A DNA stretch of 64,000 nt from Pseudoalteromonas peptidolytica. GTDB lineage: Bacteria > Pseudomonadota > Gammaproteobacteria > Enterobacterales > Alteromonadaceae. The position numbers and the translations under genes were made by a program. This document shows, one piece after another, positions 26,401-35,121 of the stretch (its first letter is position 1; each line of letters starts with the position of its first letter). The stretch is from assembly GCF_012641745.1 (NCBI RefSeq), contig NZ_WEHZ01000031.1:1-64000 (forward strand). The letters are read 5' to 3'. The notes below the pieces were generated by a model, which searched no databases, had not been told where the DNA came from, and saw nothing but the letters and a program-made list of their open reading frames with translations.

Positions 26401-27282
26401 ATGTATTTTAATTCGGTAAGTCCAAAGGGTGCATATAACTCGATGTTGAGCACCGGGGCTGAATCATTATCCTCAAAAAAAGCACACGCTACTGAACAGT
26501 CCACAGACCTTGTTGGAAAAACTAATCTGATGTTTCAGATAGAAAATAAAGCCATCAACAAGATTTCAACAGAAGCCCTCAATGACATTAAGCAGATCCT
26601 AGAAAGAAGTCAGGTGTTACCTGATGTAGCTCAATCAGCCTATTTGAAGCATGGGCAAGCACAGGAAGTTGTGCTTGGTATTACTATCAACGGTGAGCTG
26701 AAGGCATATCAAAATCAGCAGGGTTACATAACAAGTAAGAATGAAGCTGGAGAGCTTATCAAACAAGCTAATGGCGATGTAAAGCAGCTGCAACGACTAG
26801 TTCAGCAAAAATATGGCGATGGCGCTATGGTTGAGGTTTTCCAAGGTTCAAATCGGCCAACTAATGCCGAAATCTTTGAGCGATACACTGGCCAAAGCTT
26901 TCAGAGTTTTGTGGCAGAAGAAATCACTTCACGTCAGCACGCAAGCGATCAAGCGAAGCTGGAGCAAGACCAATATCTGCGTAATAAAATCATGTTTGAT
27001 CAAGCTCCTCAAGTGGCAGTATTTAAAGTGGAAGGGCAGATAGTGGGTGGTATAGATGAAAATGGCTTTGCTGATATGGGCAGAAAGCTATTGGATATAG
27101 CGCAGCAAAAAGGTATTGATAACGCTGAACTTGAGCCTTTGTTTATGATAGATCCCAAGCGCTCCCCCTCGCAGGTAGCCGAACTGTTTACGCAAGCCTT
27201 TGGGGCGGATGCTGAAGTTGAATATTTTACACCATCCAATGCGCCCACAAGGGCGCAGATCAGGCAACAAAGTGAACTGTAG
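26401..27282 (+). CDS. Cytosolic protein of unknown function with an internal duplication
   Basis: A 293-residue protein behind AAGGAG at ideal spacing. No signal peptide or membrane segment. Residues 86-160 and 202-290 look like two copies of one domain: each runs from QAQEVVLGITINGEL / QAPQVAVFKVEGQIV through a helical middle to VEVFQGSNRPTNAEI / VEYFTPSNAPTRAQI. The N-terminal 80 residues are low in complexity and Ser/Thr-rich. The family is not recognised. Confidence 0.75.
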   Translation: MYFNSVSPKGAYNSMLSTGAESLSSKKAHATEQSTDLVGKTNLMFQIENKAINKISTEALNDIKQILERSQVLPDVAQSAYLKHGQAQEVVLGITINGELKAYQNQQGYITSKNEAGELIKQANGDVKQLQRLVQQKYGDGAMVEVFQGSNRPTNAEIFERYTGQSFQSFVAEEITSRQHASDQAKLEQDQYLRNKIMFDQAPQVAVFKVEGQIVGGIDENGFADMGRKLLDIAQQKGIDNAELEPLFMIDPKRSPSQVAELFTQAFGADAEVEYFTPSNAPTRAQIRQQSEL

Positions 27283-27338
27283 TAGCCCACAGTTACGCTT
27301 TACGTGCTGTGAGGCTAACGCATATTCACAATGTCAGA

Positions 27339-27806
27339 TTATAGACGGCTTTTAATTACTTCTGACTTTGCAATTAATTTTGTGGAATGTTTGCCCGTTT
27401 TTTGATGGATTGTAACAAAGTACTCAATTGGATATTTCATTCTTGATAGCACCATTTGAGGTGCATTTCTGCTCTTATCCAGTGGTGTAGGCCAGCTTAC
27501 AGAAATACTGCCGTTGGCACTATCAAGTATACAGGGATGTTTTTTACCGCTTTTGGTGCTGGTGACGGCTGTACCATCAACGTTAGTAAATAGCACAGAG
27601 CAAGTGTATAGGTTGGTTGCTTCATTGAAATTTTCAATGGCGTAATCAAACGAGACAGTAACCGTGTGCTCTCGTTGCTGTATGTTCCCTGTTTCTGACG
27701 TTTTTAGATTAGATAGCGAGGCGTTGCTGAGGGGGATAGTAGTGTAGTCTGTTGTTGCACAACCGCTGAGTAAGCAAAAAGAGACAAGCATGGTCAATTT
27801 TTTCAT
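27339..27806 (-). CDS. Small lipoprotein of unknown function
   Basis: A 155-residue protein starting at ATG 27806 after AAGGA; the longer open frame upstream lacks a ribosome site. Signal with lipobox LLSGC (Cys at residue 15), then a beta-rich domain with two cysteines (YTCSVLF and HPCILD) that could bridge. It is probably anchored to the outer membrane. No recognised family or partner. Confidence 0.75.
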   Translation of the reverse strand: MKKLTMLVSFCLLSGCATTDYTTIPLSNASLSNLKTSETGNIQQREHTVTVSFDYAIENFNEATNLYTCSVLFTNVDGTAVTSTKSGKKHPCILDSANGSISVSWPTPLDKSRNAPQMVLSRMKYPIEYFVTIHQKTGKHSTKLIAKSEVIKSRL

Positions 27807-28074
27807 TATTTTATCCTTAAAATAGAAGTTTTTTATTGAAACATAGCAGCTGGTGCGGTGAGACACTATTAGCAGCACCAGCCTAATATATATTCGGTTT
27901 TGGTGAAAATTAGCCTTACAAAGTAACTTACTCTAAGGTCAATCTAACAGTATAGATACAGATTTAGGTTGATTGTTATCCAACCCGTTGGATAACATAG
28001 TAAAAACAGGCATAGATGTCACCTTTTTTTACTGTTAGTGATTACTATCAAATTACGTTCAACTCGCAGGTTAT

Positions 28075-28659
28075 TTATATAATTCGTTGACTCAATGTGG
28101 GTTTATACTGCTCAAGGTGAGCCTTAATCTGCATGCGGGTATGCGGTGATTTGTTTTGGCTTAACTTAAAAGCGCCGTGCAGTTGTGTGATCCTGATTTG
28201 AAAGAAGTTAATGGCGTTAAAAAGAGACCGTTGTTGTGGTTGTGGTACACTATCAAGCTGCCAATTGCTTCGTGAAAACTGCTCAAAGTGCTGTAATTGG
28301 TTTTGCATTAGTGCGTATTTTTCATTGTCTTGGCTGACCAAGGTTAGCTCACCTTCAACAATCACGTTGGCATATAGCCAAGTCGGTAATTTGATGTCGG
28401 GAAGCAGCGCAGGCGATAGGTAATGATTCTGACAATGAAAAATGGCTTGGAAGCTATCATCATCTTCACTAAAGAGTGGGTTATCTTTAGTAGCGTGCCC
28501 CAGCAAATAGGTTTTATCATCACTTAGGGTGAGTGGTATAAAAACAGAACGAACTTTGTTTGCTTGGATCACGTTAATCGTTGCAAGGGGGTTCATCGCG
28601 ATGAGTGCATATAGTGTTTCTTGGTTGTTTTCGGTGTAATACTTTCTTGGATAGCTCAT
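28075..28659 (-). CDS. PaiB-like FMN-binding protein
   Basis: A 194-residue protein matching the FMN_bind_2 (PaiB) family: YPRKYYTENNQETLYALIAMNPLAT at the start, LLGHATKDNPLF and FHCQNHYLSPALLPDIKLPTWLYANVIVEGEL in the middle, NFFQIRITQLHGAFKLSQNK at the end. PaiB proteins form a split-barrel flavin-binding fold and act in protease/sporulation control in Bacillus, while their role in proteobacteria is unclear. Its ATG overlaps the stop codon of the GNAT gene upstream (ATGA), so the two are coupled, recalling the Bacillus paiA (acetyltransferase)-paiB pair. Confidence 0.88.
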   Translation of the reverse strand: MSYPRKYYTENNQETLYALIAMNPLATINVIQANKVRSVFIPLTLSDDKTYLLGHATKDNPLFSEDDDSFQAIFHCQNHYLSPALLPDIKLPTWLYANVIVEGELTLVSQDNEKYALMQNQLQHFEQFSRSNWQLDSVPQPQQRSLFNAINFFQIRITQLHGAFKLSQNKSPHTRMQIKAHLEQYKPTLSQRII

Positions 28660-29231
28660 AGCTTTGCCTCTAAATTCATTTTTACGTCTGACCACATTTC
28701 ATCAGTAATAGAAAAGCGTGCGGTGTTACGATAGTTGCCATTGGGTAAGCGCCTATCTTTGAGAGATATACCTTCAAACTGTGCGCCCAATCTTGTGATG
28801 GCATCACGAGATTTTTGATTTTGTTCATGAGTTTGGAACTGCACCCGGACTAATCCAATTGCTTCAAATGCGTACTTTAAAAGCAAGTACTTGGCGTGGG
28901 TATTTATATGAGTGCGCTGAAACTGAGTGGCAACGAAGGTATGGCCAATTTCTGCGCTTAGGTTTAACTTATCGACTCTAAAAAGTCGAGTATTACCTGC
29001 TACTTTACCTGATGCTTTGTCTATGATTGCTACCACTAATTGTTCGCTTTCATCAAATTGAGCAGAACCATAAAACCATTGCTCTATAGTGCGTTGATCT
29101 CGACAATAGTTAGTAAATACCCACTTCCAAAGTTCACTATCTTTACCGCAGCGTAGTAATTCAGGAAGGTGTTCACTCGCCAGTGGAACCAATCTTATCC
29201 GGCTAGATTCTAAGGTTTGTTTTGATAGCAT
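28656..29231 (-). CDS. GNAT-family N-acetyltransferase (RimJ/RimL-like)
   Basis: A 191-residue GNAT enzyme: SRIRLVPLASEHLPELL at the start, GHTFVATQFQRTHINTHAKYLLLKYAFEAIGLVRVQFQTHEQNQKSRDAITRLGAQFEG is the acetyl-CoA-binding and RimL-type C-terminal motif. It acetylates an amine, substrate unknown. First gene of a coupled pair with the PaiB-like gene (4-nt overlap) and divergent from the MocR regulator, which probably controls the pair. Confidence 0.88.
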   Translation of the reverse strand: MLSKQTLESSRIRLVPLASEHLPELLRCGKDSELWKWVFTNYCRDQRTIEQWFYGSAQFDESEQLVVAIIDKASGKVAGNTRLFRVDKLNLSAEIGHTFVATQFQRTHINTHAKYLLLKYAFEAIGLVRVQFQTHEQNQKSRDAITRLGAQFEGISLKDRRLPNGNYRNTARFSITDEMWSDVKMNLEAKL

Positions 29232-29278
29232 GATAATTGCACCTCTTGTGTTTTACTGCTTGCATAATGCGCTGTTTT

Positions 29279-29298
29279 TGGTTGATATAAAACAACCA
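29279..29298. promoter_or_regulatory. Candidate operator between GNAT-PaiB pair and MocR gene
   Basis: TGGTTG-atataaaa-CAACCA is a perfect 6-bp dyad in the 94-bp divergent spacer, 28 bp before the regulator start. MocR/GntR proteins often bind such sites. Confidence 0.4.
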
Positions 29299-29325
29299 GA
29301 ATTTACAATTTAAATAGACCAGTTT

Positions 29326-30771
29326 GTGATTTCGATAGACACTAACTCTCATCAGTCAGAGGCAAAACATAAAAAGCTTGCTAATCAATTACGGAGCATG
29401 ATCAAGCAAGGTAAATTAAAGCCAAGTGATAAGCTTCCTTCTGCACGTAAACTTGCGCAACTTCACGGAATGAACCGCCACACTGTGATGTCCGCCTTAC
29501 AAAATTTGGTGGCTGAAGGGTGGCTAGTCGTAAAGGAAAGAAGTGGCTATTGGGTAAATGCTCAACTGCCAATATCAAGTAGTGAGCAGGTGAGCACGGC
29601 ATTGTCGCCAAATGTTGTAGTCGCGCCAAGGTTTGCTGCTGTTCTTAACCCTCCTAAAGACAGCGAGCGCAGTGGCTTTCGCTATAATTTCGCAGGAGGC
29701 TTGCCTGACTTGAGTGCATTTCCATATGATGAGTTTAAGCGCTACTTAGTGAAGGCATGTCGTAAGAGTAATATTGAGCACTTCCATTACGCAGGTGGTG
29801 CAGGTTGTGGGTTATTAAAAGTCCAAATCCAAACGTACCTGCGCCGAGCCCGGGGTCTTATTTGTGACGATTTATTGGTGTGTAATGGTGCTCAAGAGGC
29901 ACTATCGTTGGTTGCCAGTGCGTTTATCAATAAAGGCGATGGAGTGGCAATTGAAATGCTGGGCTACCCTCCCGCAAGACATGCTTTTAAAAGTATCGGT
30001 GCTAATATTTTTGCGTTGGCACAGGATGATGAAGGGATCAAAGTTGAGGCTCTAGCGCGTTGTTTGCGGCAAAATAATATTAAATTGCTGTACTTGACAC
30101 CGCTGCATCAATATCCGACAACGGTTACGTTATCTGTACCACGGCGGATGGCAATTTATCAGCTATGTCAACAGTACGGCGTGTTCATCATTGAAGATGA
30201 TTATGATCATGAATTTCATTATTTGTGTCCACCGCTTCAGCCGATGGCAGCAAATGACCCCAGTGGCATTGTGATTTATATTTCTAGCTTTTCTAAAATC
30301 ATGTTTGCAGGCGCAAGAGTCGGATATTTGAGTGCTCGGGCTGATGTGTTAGCGCAGCTTGTGGCTCGAAAGCAATTGTTGAATCATAAGAATGACGCGC
30401 TAACTCAATTGGCAGTGGCTTACTGGATGGAAGAGGGCGGGTTTGAGCGGCATATGAGACGCATGACTAAAGCGTATCAGACGCGTCATCAAGCCATGAA
30501 TACACATTTAAGTGAACTTAAGGAGCGTTTAAATATTGATTTTATTGTCCCCCAAGGTGGTATGGCATATTGGGTGGATAGCAAACGTGATGTTTCTGAG
30601 TTGTCTCGTTTGGCGAAAAAGCAGGATATTTATGTGCAATGTGAACCAGAATTTTCACTTGATAAAGGAAGTCGGTTTAGCCATATACGCTTGGGTTTTG
30701 CAGCACAAGCCATTGAGCAGCAACGTACTGGGCTTGACGAGTTATTTGCGTTAGTGGAAAGGGTTTGCTGA
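29326..30771 (+). CDS. MocR/PdxR-type regulator (GntR helix-turn-helix fused to aminotransferase domain)
   Basis: A 481-residue protein. GntR winged helix at residues 15-80 (HKKLANQLRSMIKQGKLKPSDKLPSARKLAQ; TVMSALQNLVAEGWLVV), then a fold-type I aminotransferase domain about 115-475, with DDYDHEF (Asp binding PLP nitrogen) and SSFSKIMFAGARVGYL (Lys of the internal aldimine). MocR regulators use PLP as effector or bind a PLP-linked amino compound. It starts with GTG 29326. The divergent GNAT-PaiB pair is the likely target. Confidence 0.9.
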   Translation: MISIDTNSHQSEAKHKKLANQLRSMIKQGKLKPSDKLPSARKLAQLHGMNRHTVMSALQNLVAEGWLVVKERSGYWVNAQLPISSSEQVSTALSPNVVVAPRFAAVLNPPKDSERSGFRYNFAGGLPDLSAFPYDEFKRYLVKACRKSNIEHFHYAGGAGCGLLKVQIQTYLRRARGLICDDLLVCNGAQEALSLVASAFINKGDGVAIEMLGYPPARHAFKSIGANIFALAQDDEGIKVEALARCLRQNNIKLLYLTPLHQYPTTVTLSVPRRMAIYQLCQQYGVFIIEDDYDHEFHYLCPPLQPMAANDPSGIVIYISSFSKIMFAGARVGYLSARADVLAQLVARKQLLNHKNDALTQLAVAYWMEEGGFERHMRRMTKAYQTRHQAMNTHLSELKERLNIDFIVPQGGMAYWVDSKRDVSELSRLAKKQDIYVQCEPEFSLDKGSRFSHIRLGFAAQAIEQQRTGLDELFALVERVC

Positions 30772-30963
30772 ATTTTGATATTGAGCCACAAAGTATCCAG
30801 AGCTAAGGTGCTCGATGTCTCGCCGAGAATATGATTTTTATTCGAAAAACTTAGCATTAACAGTTTGACGCTCGTAATTTGATGTAATGCCATGTAATAG
30901 CGCTATATTTTTTTTGCTTTTAATATTGTTTTTACATACTTGTAACGCATATAAGCAGCGCAT

Positions 30964-33105
30964 ATGAAAAACCCGATACTACCGATTTTAGGTGTGGTTA
31001 TGACCGCCTCATGTACTTCAGTAGAACACTCACATGAGAGCCACACAGTGGATCACCCAAACCATAGTGAGCAGCACAAAGTATTCGAACTGAATTACTT
31101 TGATCTACGAGATTATAACCCCGTTAACATAACACCCGAGTTTATATCAGCAGCCCATACCCAAGGGATAAATAGCTGCGACTATCAATATATTGCGCCA
31201 GAACTGGATAAGTTTGTAGCGCCTGCCGTCATCCAATCAAAAGGTGGCTCACTTAACTTTACTTTAGCGGTACAGTATCACGAGCGAGAGATAGCAGGGT
31301 GTAATACGTGGTTAAGAAACTATGCGTATAAACAAGATGGCCAAAAAGAATTTAAACCTGCACCAGTTGGACCGACGCTTAAAGTTGCTCCGGGAGATGT
31401 ATTGCGTTTCACGCTTGAAAATCGCTTACCGAGCTGTGAACTTGCACCTGATTATTTATGCTCAGGAAAAGGTCATGCGGGTCATCACTCAAATGCCATG
31501 CTATCAGATGAAGAAGCCAATCACATCAACACCCCGCATAACTTTAATGTCACTAATTTCCATACCCATGGCTTATGGGTATCACCGAGCGAGCGAAGTG
31601 ACAACGTACTACTTGAGATCCAGCCTGGTCAAGGGTTTGAATATGAAGTGAGAATACCTGAATCTCATCCTCAGGGAACATTCTGGTATCACGCCCATGT
31701 TCACGGCTCTACAGCATTACAAGTTTCTAGTGGTATGGCAGGTGCCATTATTATTGAAGGCGGTAACCCTAAAAAAGATATTGGTACTCAAGCTCAGATC
31801 AAAGATAAAACAGATCAGCTGTTTGTGCTTCAGCAGGTTGCCTATGACTGCAATGGTACCATTGAATATTATGAAGCCGATGAACGACCTGAGTACGTTA
31901 AGGATTGTAAAGCGGACGATAAAGCACTCAATATTTTTGGCCCTGGAGACTGGCAAAAAACCAAACGAAGAACACTGATTAATGGTCAGGTTGTACCGAA
32001 AATTGAAATGCGACCAAATGAAATTCAGCGCTGGCGCTTTATCCATGCAGGTGTACGAGAAACGATAAAGTTGTCTGTGATCGATAAGCCTGAATGGCAA
32101 AACAATATGAACCCAGTTCCACTGGGCTTTTTGAACCAAATATCGGTTGATGGTCTCAATACCGGCCGCATCGATAGATGGCAATTCAATACCGGCCGCA
32201 TCGATAGATGGCAATTAGACGGTCAAAAGACTGAAATTGAAGCACTTCAACCTGGCTATCGTGCTGACTACCTGTACCAAGCACCGAGTAAAGCGGGGGT
32301 GTACTGGCTAGTGGATTTAGACTCTGCACCACAAAAATCCTTACAAGGTGTACCAGAAGACACCGCTGAGTTACTACAAATAGTAGTAAAAGGTGAACCT
32401 GTTGCCAGCAAAGATGCGGTGTTACCAACCAGTGCTGAGCTAATATCTTACCGTGCTCATGATGCACCAACCCAAGGTGAAATCGCCGCGATGGATAAGA
32501 GCGAAAATAAAGAAAGCATGATGTTTTATCTGGGATCTCGCGTGTCAGTCAATGCAGCGATAGCAACGGCAAAACAAGAGAAAAAAGACTTTAATTGTCA
32601 GAACATTTGGAATGAAGATATTAACAATGGGGTGCTTTTAGATAACCATCATCTCAGTGATAAAGAGAAAGACAAAGACACTATTTTCTCTGTAGATGGT
32701 AAACCTTATGGTCAAATCGAAACTCGAGAATTGACACTGGGCACATGGCAAAGATGGGACTTATGTACTCGAGGGCTTGCTCCAATGCACCCGTTTCATA
32801 TTCATGTGAACCCTTTTTATGCCCCAAGAGTGGGGCCTGATGGAAAAGAGCAATGGGTGTGGCGAGATACATTAGCGATAGAAAAAGGCGCAGATAAGCC
32901 TCAAACTGACAAAAATGGCGTCAATTTATCAGGCTCGGCACCGCATACTGTGGTTTATAGCAAGTATCGCTATCCGGAGTCTCTGCCAGGCTTTAACGGC
33001 AATGTAAAACAACAATACACCGGTGAATTTGTATTACATTGCCATATTCTGGATCATGAAGATCAAGGCATGATGCAAAAAGTGAAGTTAATAGAGAGCA
33101 AGTAA
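30964..33105 (+). CDS. Exported multicopper oxidase (laccase-like), probable lipoprotein
   Basis: A 713-residue protein with short signal and possible lipobox (MTASC17), then a His-rich linker (EHSHESHTVDHPNHSEQHK). All four copper motifs are present: HTHG (200-203), WYHAHVHG (241-248), HPFHIHVN (609-616) and HCHILDHEDQGMM (692-704), the latter with the type 1 ligands Cys693, His698 and a Met. It would oxidise phenols or metals in the periplasm with O2 reduced to water. Residues 399-418 are a perfect in-frame tandem repeat of NTGRIDRWQ(F/L). First gene of an operon with a tyrosinase 22 bp downstream, so a role in phenol oxidation or melanisation is likely. Confidence 0.9.
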   Translation: MKNPILPILGVVMTASCTSVEHSHESHTVDHPNHSEQHKVFELNYFDLRDYNPVNITPEFISAAHTQGINSCDYQYIAPELDKFVAPAVIQSKGGSLNFTLAVQYHEREIAGCNTWLRNYAYKQDGQKEFKPAPVGPTLKVAPGDVLRFTLENRLPSCELAPDYLCSGKGHAGHHSNAMLSDEEANHINTPHNFNVTNFHTHGLWVSPSERSDNVLLEIQPGQGFEYEVRIPESHPQGTFWYHAHVHGSTALQVSSGMAGAIIIEGGNPKKDIGTQAQIKDKTDQLFVLQQVAYDCNGTIEYYEADERPEYVKDCKADDKALNIFGPGDWQKTKRRTLINGQVVPKIEMRPNEIQRWRFIHAGVRETIKLSVIDKPEWQNNMNPVPLGFLNQISVDGLNTGRIDRWQFNTGRIDRWQLDGQKTEIEALQPGYRADYLYQAPSKAGVYWLVDLDSAPQKSLQGVPEDTAELLQIVVKGEPVASKDAVLPTSAELISYRAHDAPTQGEIAAMDKSENKESMMFYLGSRVSVNAAIATAKQEKKDFNCQNIWNEDINNGVLLDNHHLSDKEKDKDTIFSVDGKPYGQIETRELTLGTWQRWDLCTRGLAPMHPFHIHVNPFYAPRVGPDGKEQWVWRDTLAIEKGADKPQTDKNGVNLSGSAPHTVVYSKYRYPESLPGFNGNVKQQYTGEFVLHCHILDHEDQGMMQKVKLIESK
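32157..32216 (+). repeat. 30-bp perfect tandem duplication inside the multicopper oxidase gene
   Basis: Copies at 32157-32186 and 32187-32216 are identical at DNA level. Each starts CAATACCGGCCGCATCG and encodes NTGRIDRWQ. The insertion adds ten residues without changing the frame. Identity at every base implies that it is recent. Confidence 0.95.
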
Positions 33106-33126
33106 TACTCGTTAAGGAAAATGAAG

Positions 33127-34959
33127 ATGAAAAGTAATACATTAAGCTCATTGGCGTTAGCGACTCTGGCAGCTTTTACTGGGGGCTGTAAGTTAACTTC
33201 ACCTCCAAGCGAGCCGCCACGCCATGATGAAGTGCTAACCAGAAAAAACATCGATGCCTTGACGGATAATGAGCTAAAGGCCTATGAGCACGCTATTGCC
33301 AGAATGAAGCAAAAGAGTCGTGACAATATTTACGATCCTCAAGGCTTTTTGTGGCAAGCTTGGGTGCATAATTGCCCTACCGTGTGGCAACCTAAGAACC
33401 AAGGTGTAGTGCCATTAGCAGCATTGAGCACGCAACAGGACTGGATTGGTAATAGTAATGAGTTTTTGCAATATTGTGACTTTAGACCCTTGCTGAAAAG
33501 CAAACTAGGGCTGGGTGATGATGATTTTGTGAAAGTACATCCTGGTCAGTGTGAACATGCCAAAGATACATTTTTGCATTGGCATCGGGCGGAGTTTTAC
33601 TTCTTTGAAAAGGCATTACAAAATGCTGATCCCGAAGGCAAATTTGGCCCAAGCACTAAGAATGTAACAGTCCCTTTTTGGAACTTTACCAAAGCACCGA
33701 CTGGCCAGCGCTACCCTAAGGCATTTGAGAATACACATTCACCCTTGTATTCAATTCATCGAAACATGAAGCCAGCGCTGAGCCCTAGTAACAATAGACG
33801 TAGTTCGACGGTCTCTGATCCCAATTTCTGTGGCTTCAATCGCTCAGGCTCGACAACGGACAAACCACTTAGTTGTGGTTATACCTCACCCTATCTTCTA
33901 GCATACCAAATCCACTTTAATAATTGGCGTGAGTTTGGTGGCTCTCCTTATAACCGCGCTGGTAATTTTGGCGCGTTTGAAGCGCAAATTCATAATCCAA
34001 TGCACGCCATTTATGCTGGATGTGAAGGACAGTCAAATCGACCAGTTTGCTTTATGGAAGATAATAGCCAAGCAGGGTTTGATCCGGTTTTCTATTCGTT
34101 TCATGCTTTTATCGACTTTGCGTACGATCAATGGCTGCAAACAAATGCTGCTAAATGTGTAAATAATAACGAATATTGTGTCACTGGTGGGCGTATGTTC
34201 ATGCGCGGCACACAAAGTGACTCATTACCTGTACCACAAGGTTTTAGTGAAGGAAAAACCAAGCCTGTTGAAGGACGGTTTGCCAATATGGGCCGTGCAG
34301 AGTTGTACTTTGATAGTGAGAAAGTTGGCTATAACTATGCGGATCCGAGCAAGGAGTTTATAGATGGTGAAGTTATCGCGCAGCTGATTAAAAAGCATCG
34401 CGATGCTGGCTTTGACTTCTATCTTCAAGATGGCACTACACGTCAATCCATTGATACGACTGCGTCATTATTCAGTGAGTTATTAAGCTATGGCGCACAT
34501 GCGCCCGCGTCGCGCGTAACTGAGTCGCAAATCAAAACAAGTAAGCTGATATTACCTGAGGCTAATCTTACGACGATTAATACGGCGCAGTTAAAGATTG
34601 TTCGCAAGCCAATGGACATTGAAGACTACAGCTTTCAAGCTGACATTTATTTGGTTCCAGCAAGCGTCAAAGTAACGCCAGAGGTGATTAAAAATGATGA
34701 CTTTAGGGCGAGCCACTTAGCGGTCAGTACGGCGTATTGGGCACTAGGTGATCATAGTGCCCACGATGGTCATGGCGGACACAGTGAACATATGAGTAAA
34801 GCCTCATCAGTCTCTTTAGATCAAGAGTTAGTACATCTAATAGGGGCCATTCTGCGTGGTAAAAATAAAGCCAAACCATGGCAATTGGTACTGGTAGTAA
34901 GCGGTCATGAAGCTGCAACTGCTGACCACTTTGAACCATTAACAATTGAGTTTAAATAA
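33127..34959 (+). CDS. Tyrosinase-family type 3 copper oxidase, lipoprotein
   Basis: A 610-residue protein. Start at ATG 33127, because AAGGA is 8 nt before it and only 2 nt before the ATG at 33121. Signal with lipobox TGGC (Cys21). CuA ligands: His81 (WVHNC), His144 (CEHAKD) and His153 (HWHRAEFYFFE). CuB ligands: His289 and His293 (HNPMHAIYAG) and His326 (DPVFYSFHAFIDFAYDQW). These make a two-copper centre hydroxylating or oxidising phenols. A C-terminal domain of some 200 residues resembles polyphenol-oxidase C-terminal parts and includes an HSAHDGHGGHSEH stretch. It lies 21 bp after the multicopper oxidase, so both enzymes are co-expressed. Confidence 0.9.
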   Translation: MKSNTLSSLALATLAAFTGGCKLTSPPSEPPRHDEVLTRKNIDALTDNELKAYEHAIARMKQKSRDNIYDPQGFLWQAWVHNCPTVWQPKNQGVVPLAALSTQQDWIGNSNEFLQYCDFRPLLKSKLGLGDDDFVKVHPGQCEHAKDTFLHWHRAEFYFFEKALQNADPEGKFGPSTKNVTVPFWNFTKAPTGQRYPKAFENTHSPLYSIHRNMKPALSPSNNRRSSTVSDPNFCGFNRSGSTTDKPLSCGYTSPYLLAYQIHFNNWREFGGSPYNRAGNFGAFEAQIHNPMHAIYAGCEGQSNRPVCFMEDNSQAGFDPVFYSFHAFIDFAYDQWLQTNAAKCVNNNEYCVTGGRMFMRGTQSDSLPVPQGFSEGKTKPVEGRFANMGRAELYFDSEKVGYNYADPSKEFIDGEVIAQLIKKHRDAGFDFYLQDGTTRQSIDTTASLFSELLSYGAHAPASRVTESQIKTSKLILPEANLTTINTAQLKIVRKPMDIEDYSFQADIYLVPASVKVTPEVIKNDDFRASHLAVSTAYWALGDHSAHDGHGGHSEHMSKASSVSLDQELVHLIGAILRGKNKAKPWQLVLVVSGHEAATADHFEPLTIEFK

Positions 34960-34971
34960 GGGGGAATGGAC

Positions 34972-35115
34972 ATGGCTCAAGTGACTTTTGATCAAGTCAA
35001 AAATAATTTTGCCAGTGCAACCAATTGCATGAGAAACATCCAAGTTTCGGATGATGATGGCACAGAGTTTTTAGACTTGTCTGATTATGATGTTGTGGTA
35101 CGGTTTGCCTCATAA
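34972..35115 (+). CDS. 47-residue ORF after tyrosinase, in-frame 5' part of a split gene
   Basis: Start ATG 34972 behind AAGGGGGA at 34958-34965. The product (MAQVTFDQVKNNFASATNCM...DYDVVVRFAS) has no signal peptide and ends at TAA 35113-35115. The next gene at 35122 is in the same frame with only two codons between, so this is probably the N-terminal part of one protein of about 170 residues broken by a stop. It was too short for routine listing. Function unknown. Confidence 0.55.
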   Translation: MAQVTFDQVKNNFASATNCMRNIQVSDDDGTEFLDLSDYDVVVRFAS

Positions 35116-35121
35116 ATACAA

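Noticed and set aside
31717-32470. Long minus-strand frames across the multicopper oxidase gene (up to 165 codons)
   Set aside because: Their repeated LPSIDAAGIE peptide arises only from the 30-bp duplication read in antisense; the plus-strand oxidase has all copper motifs.
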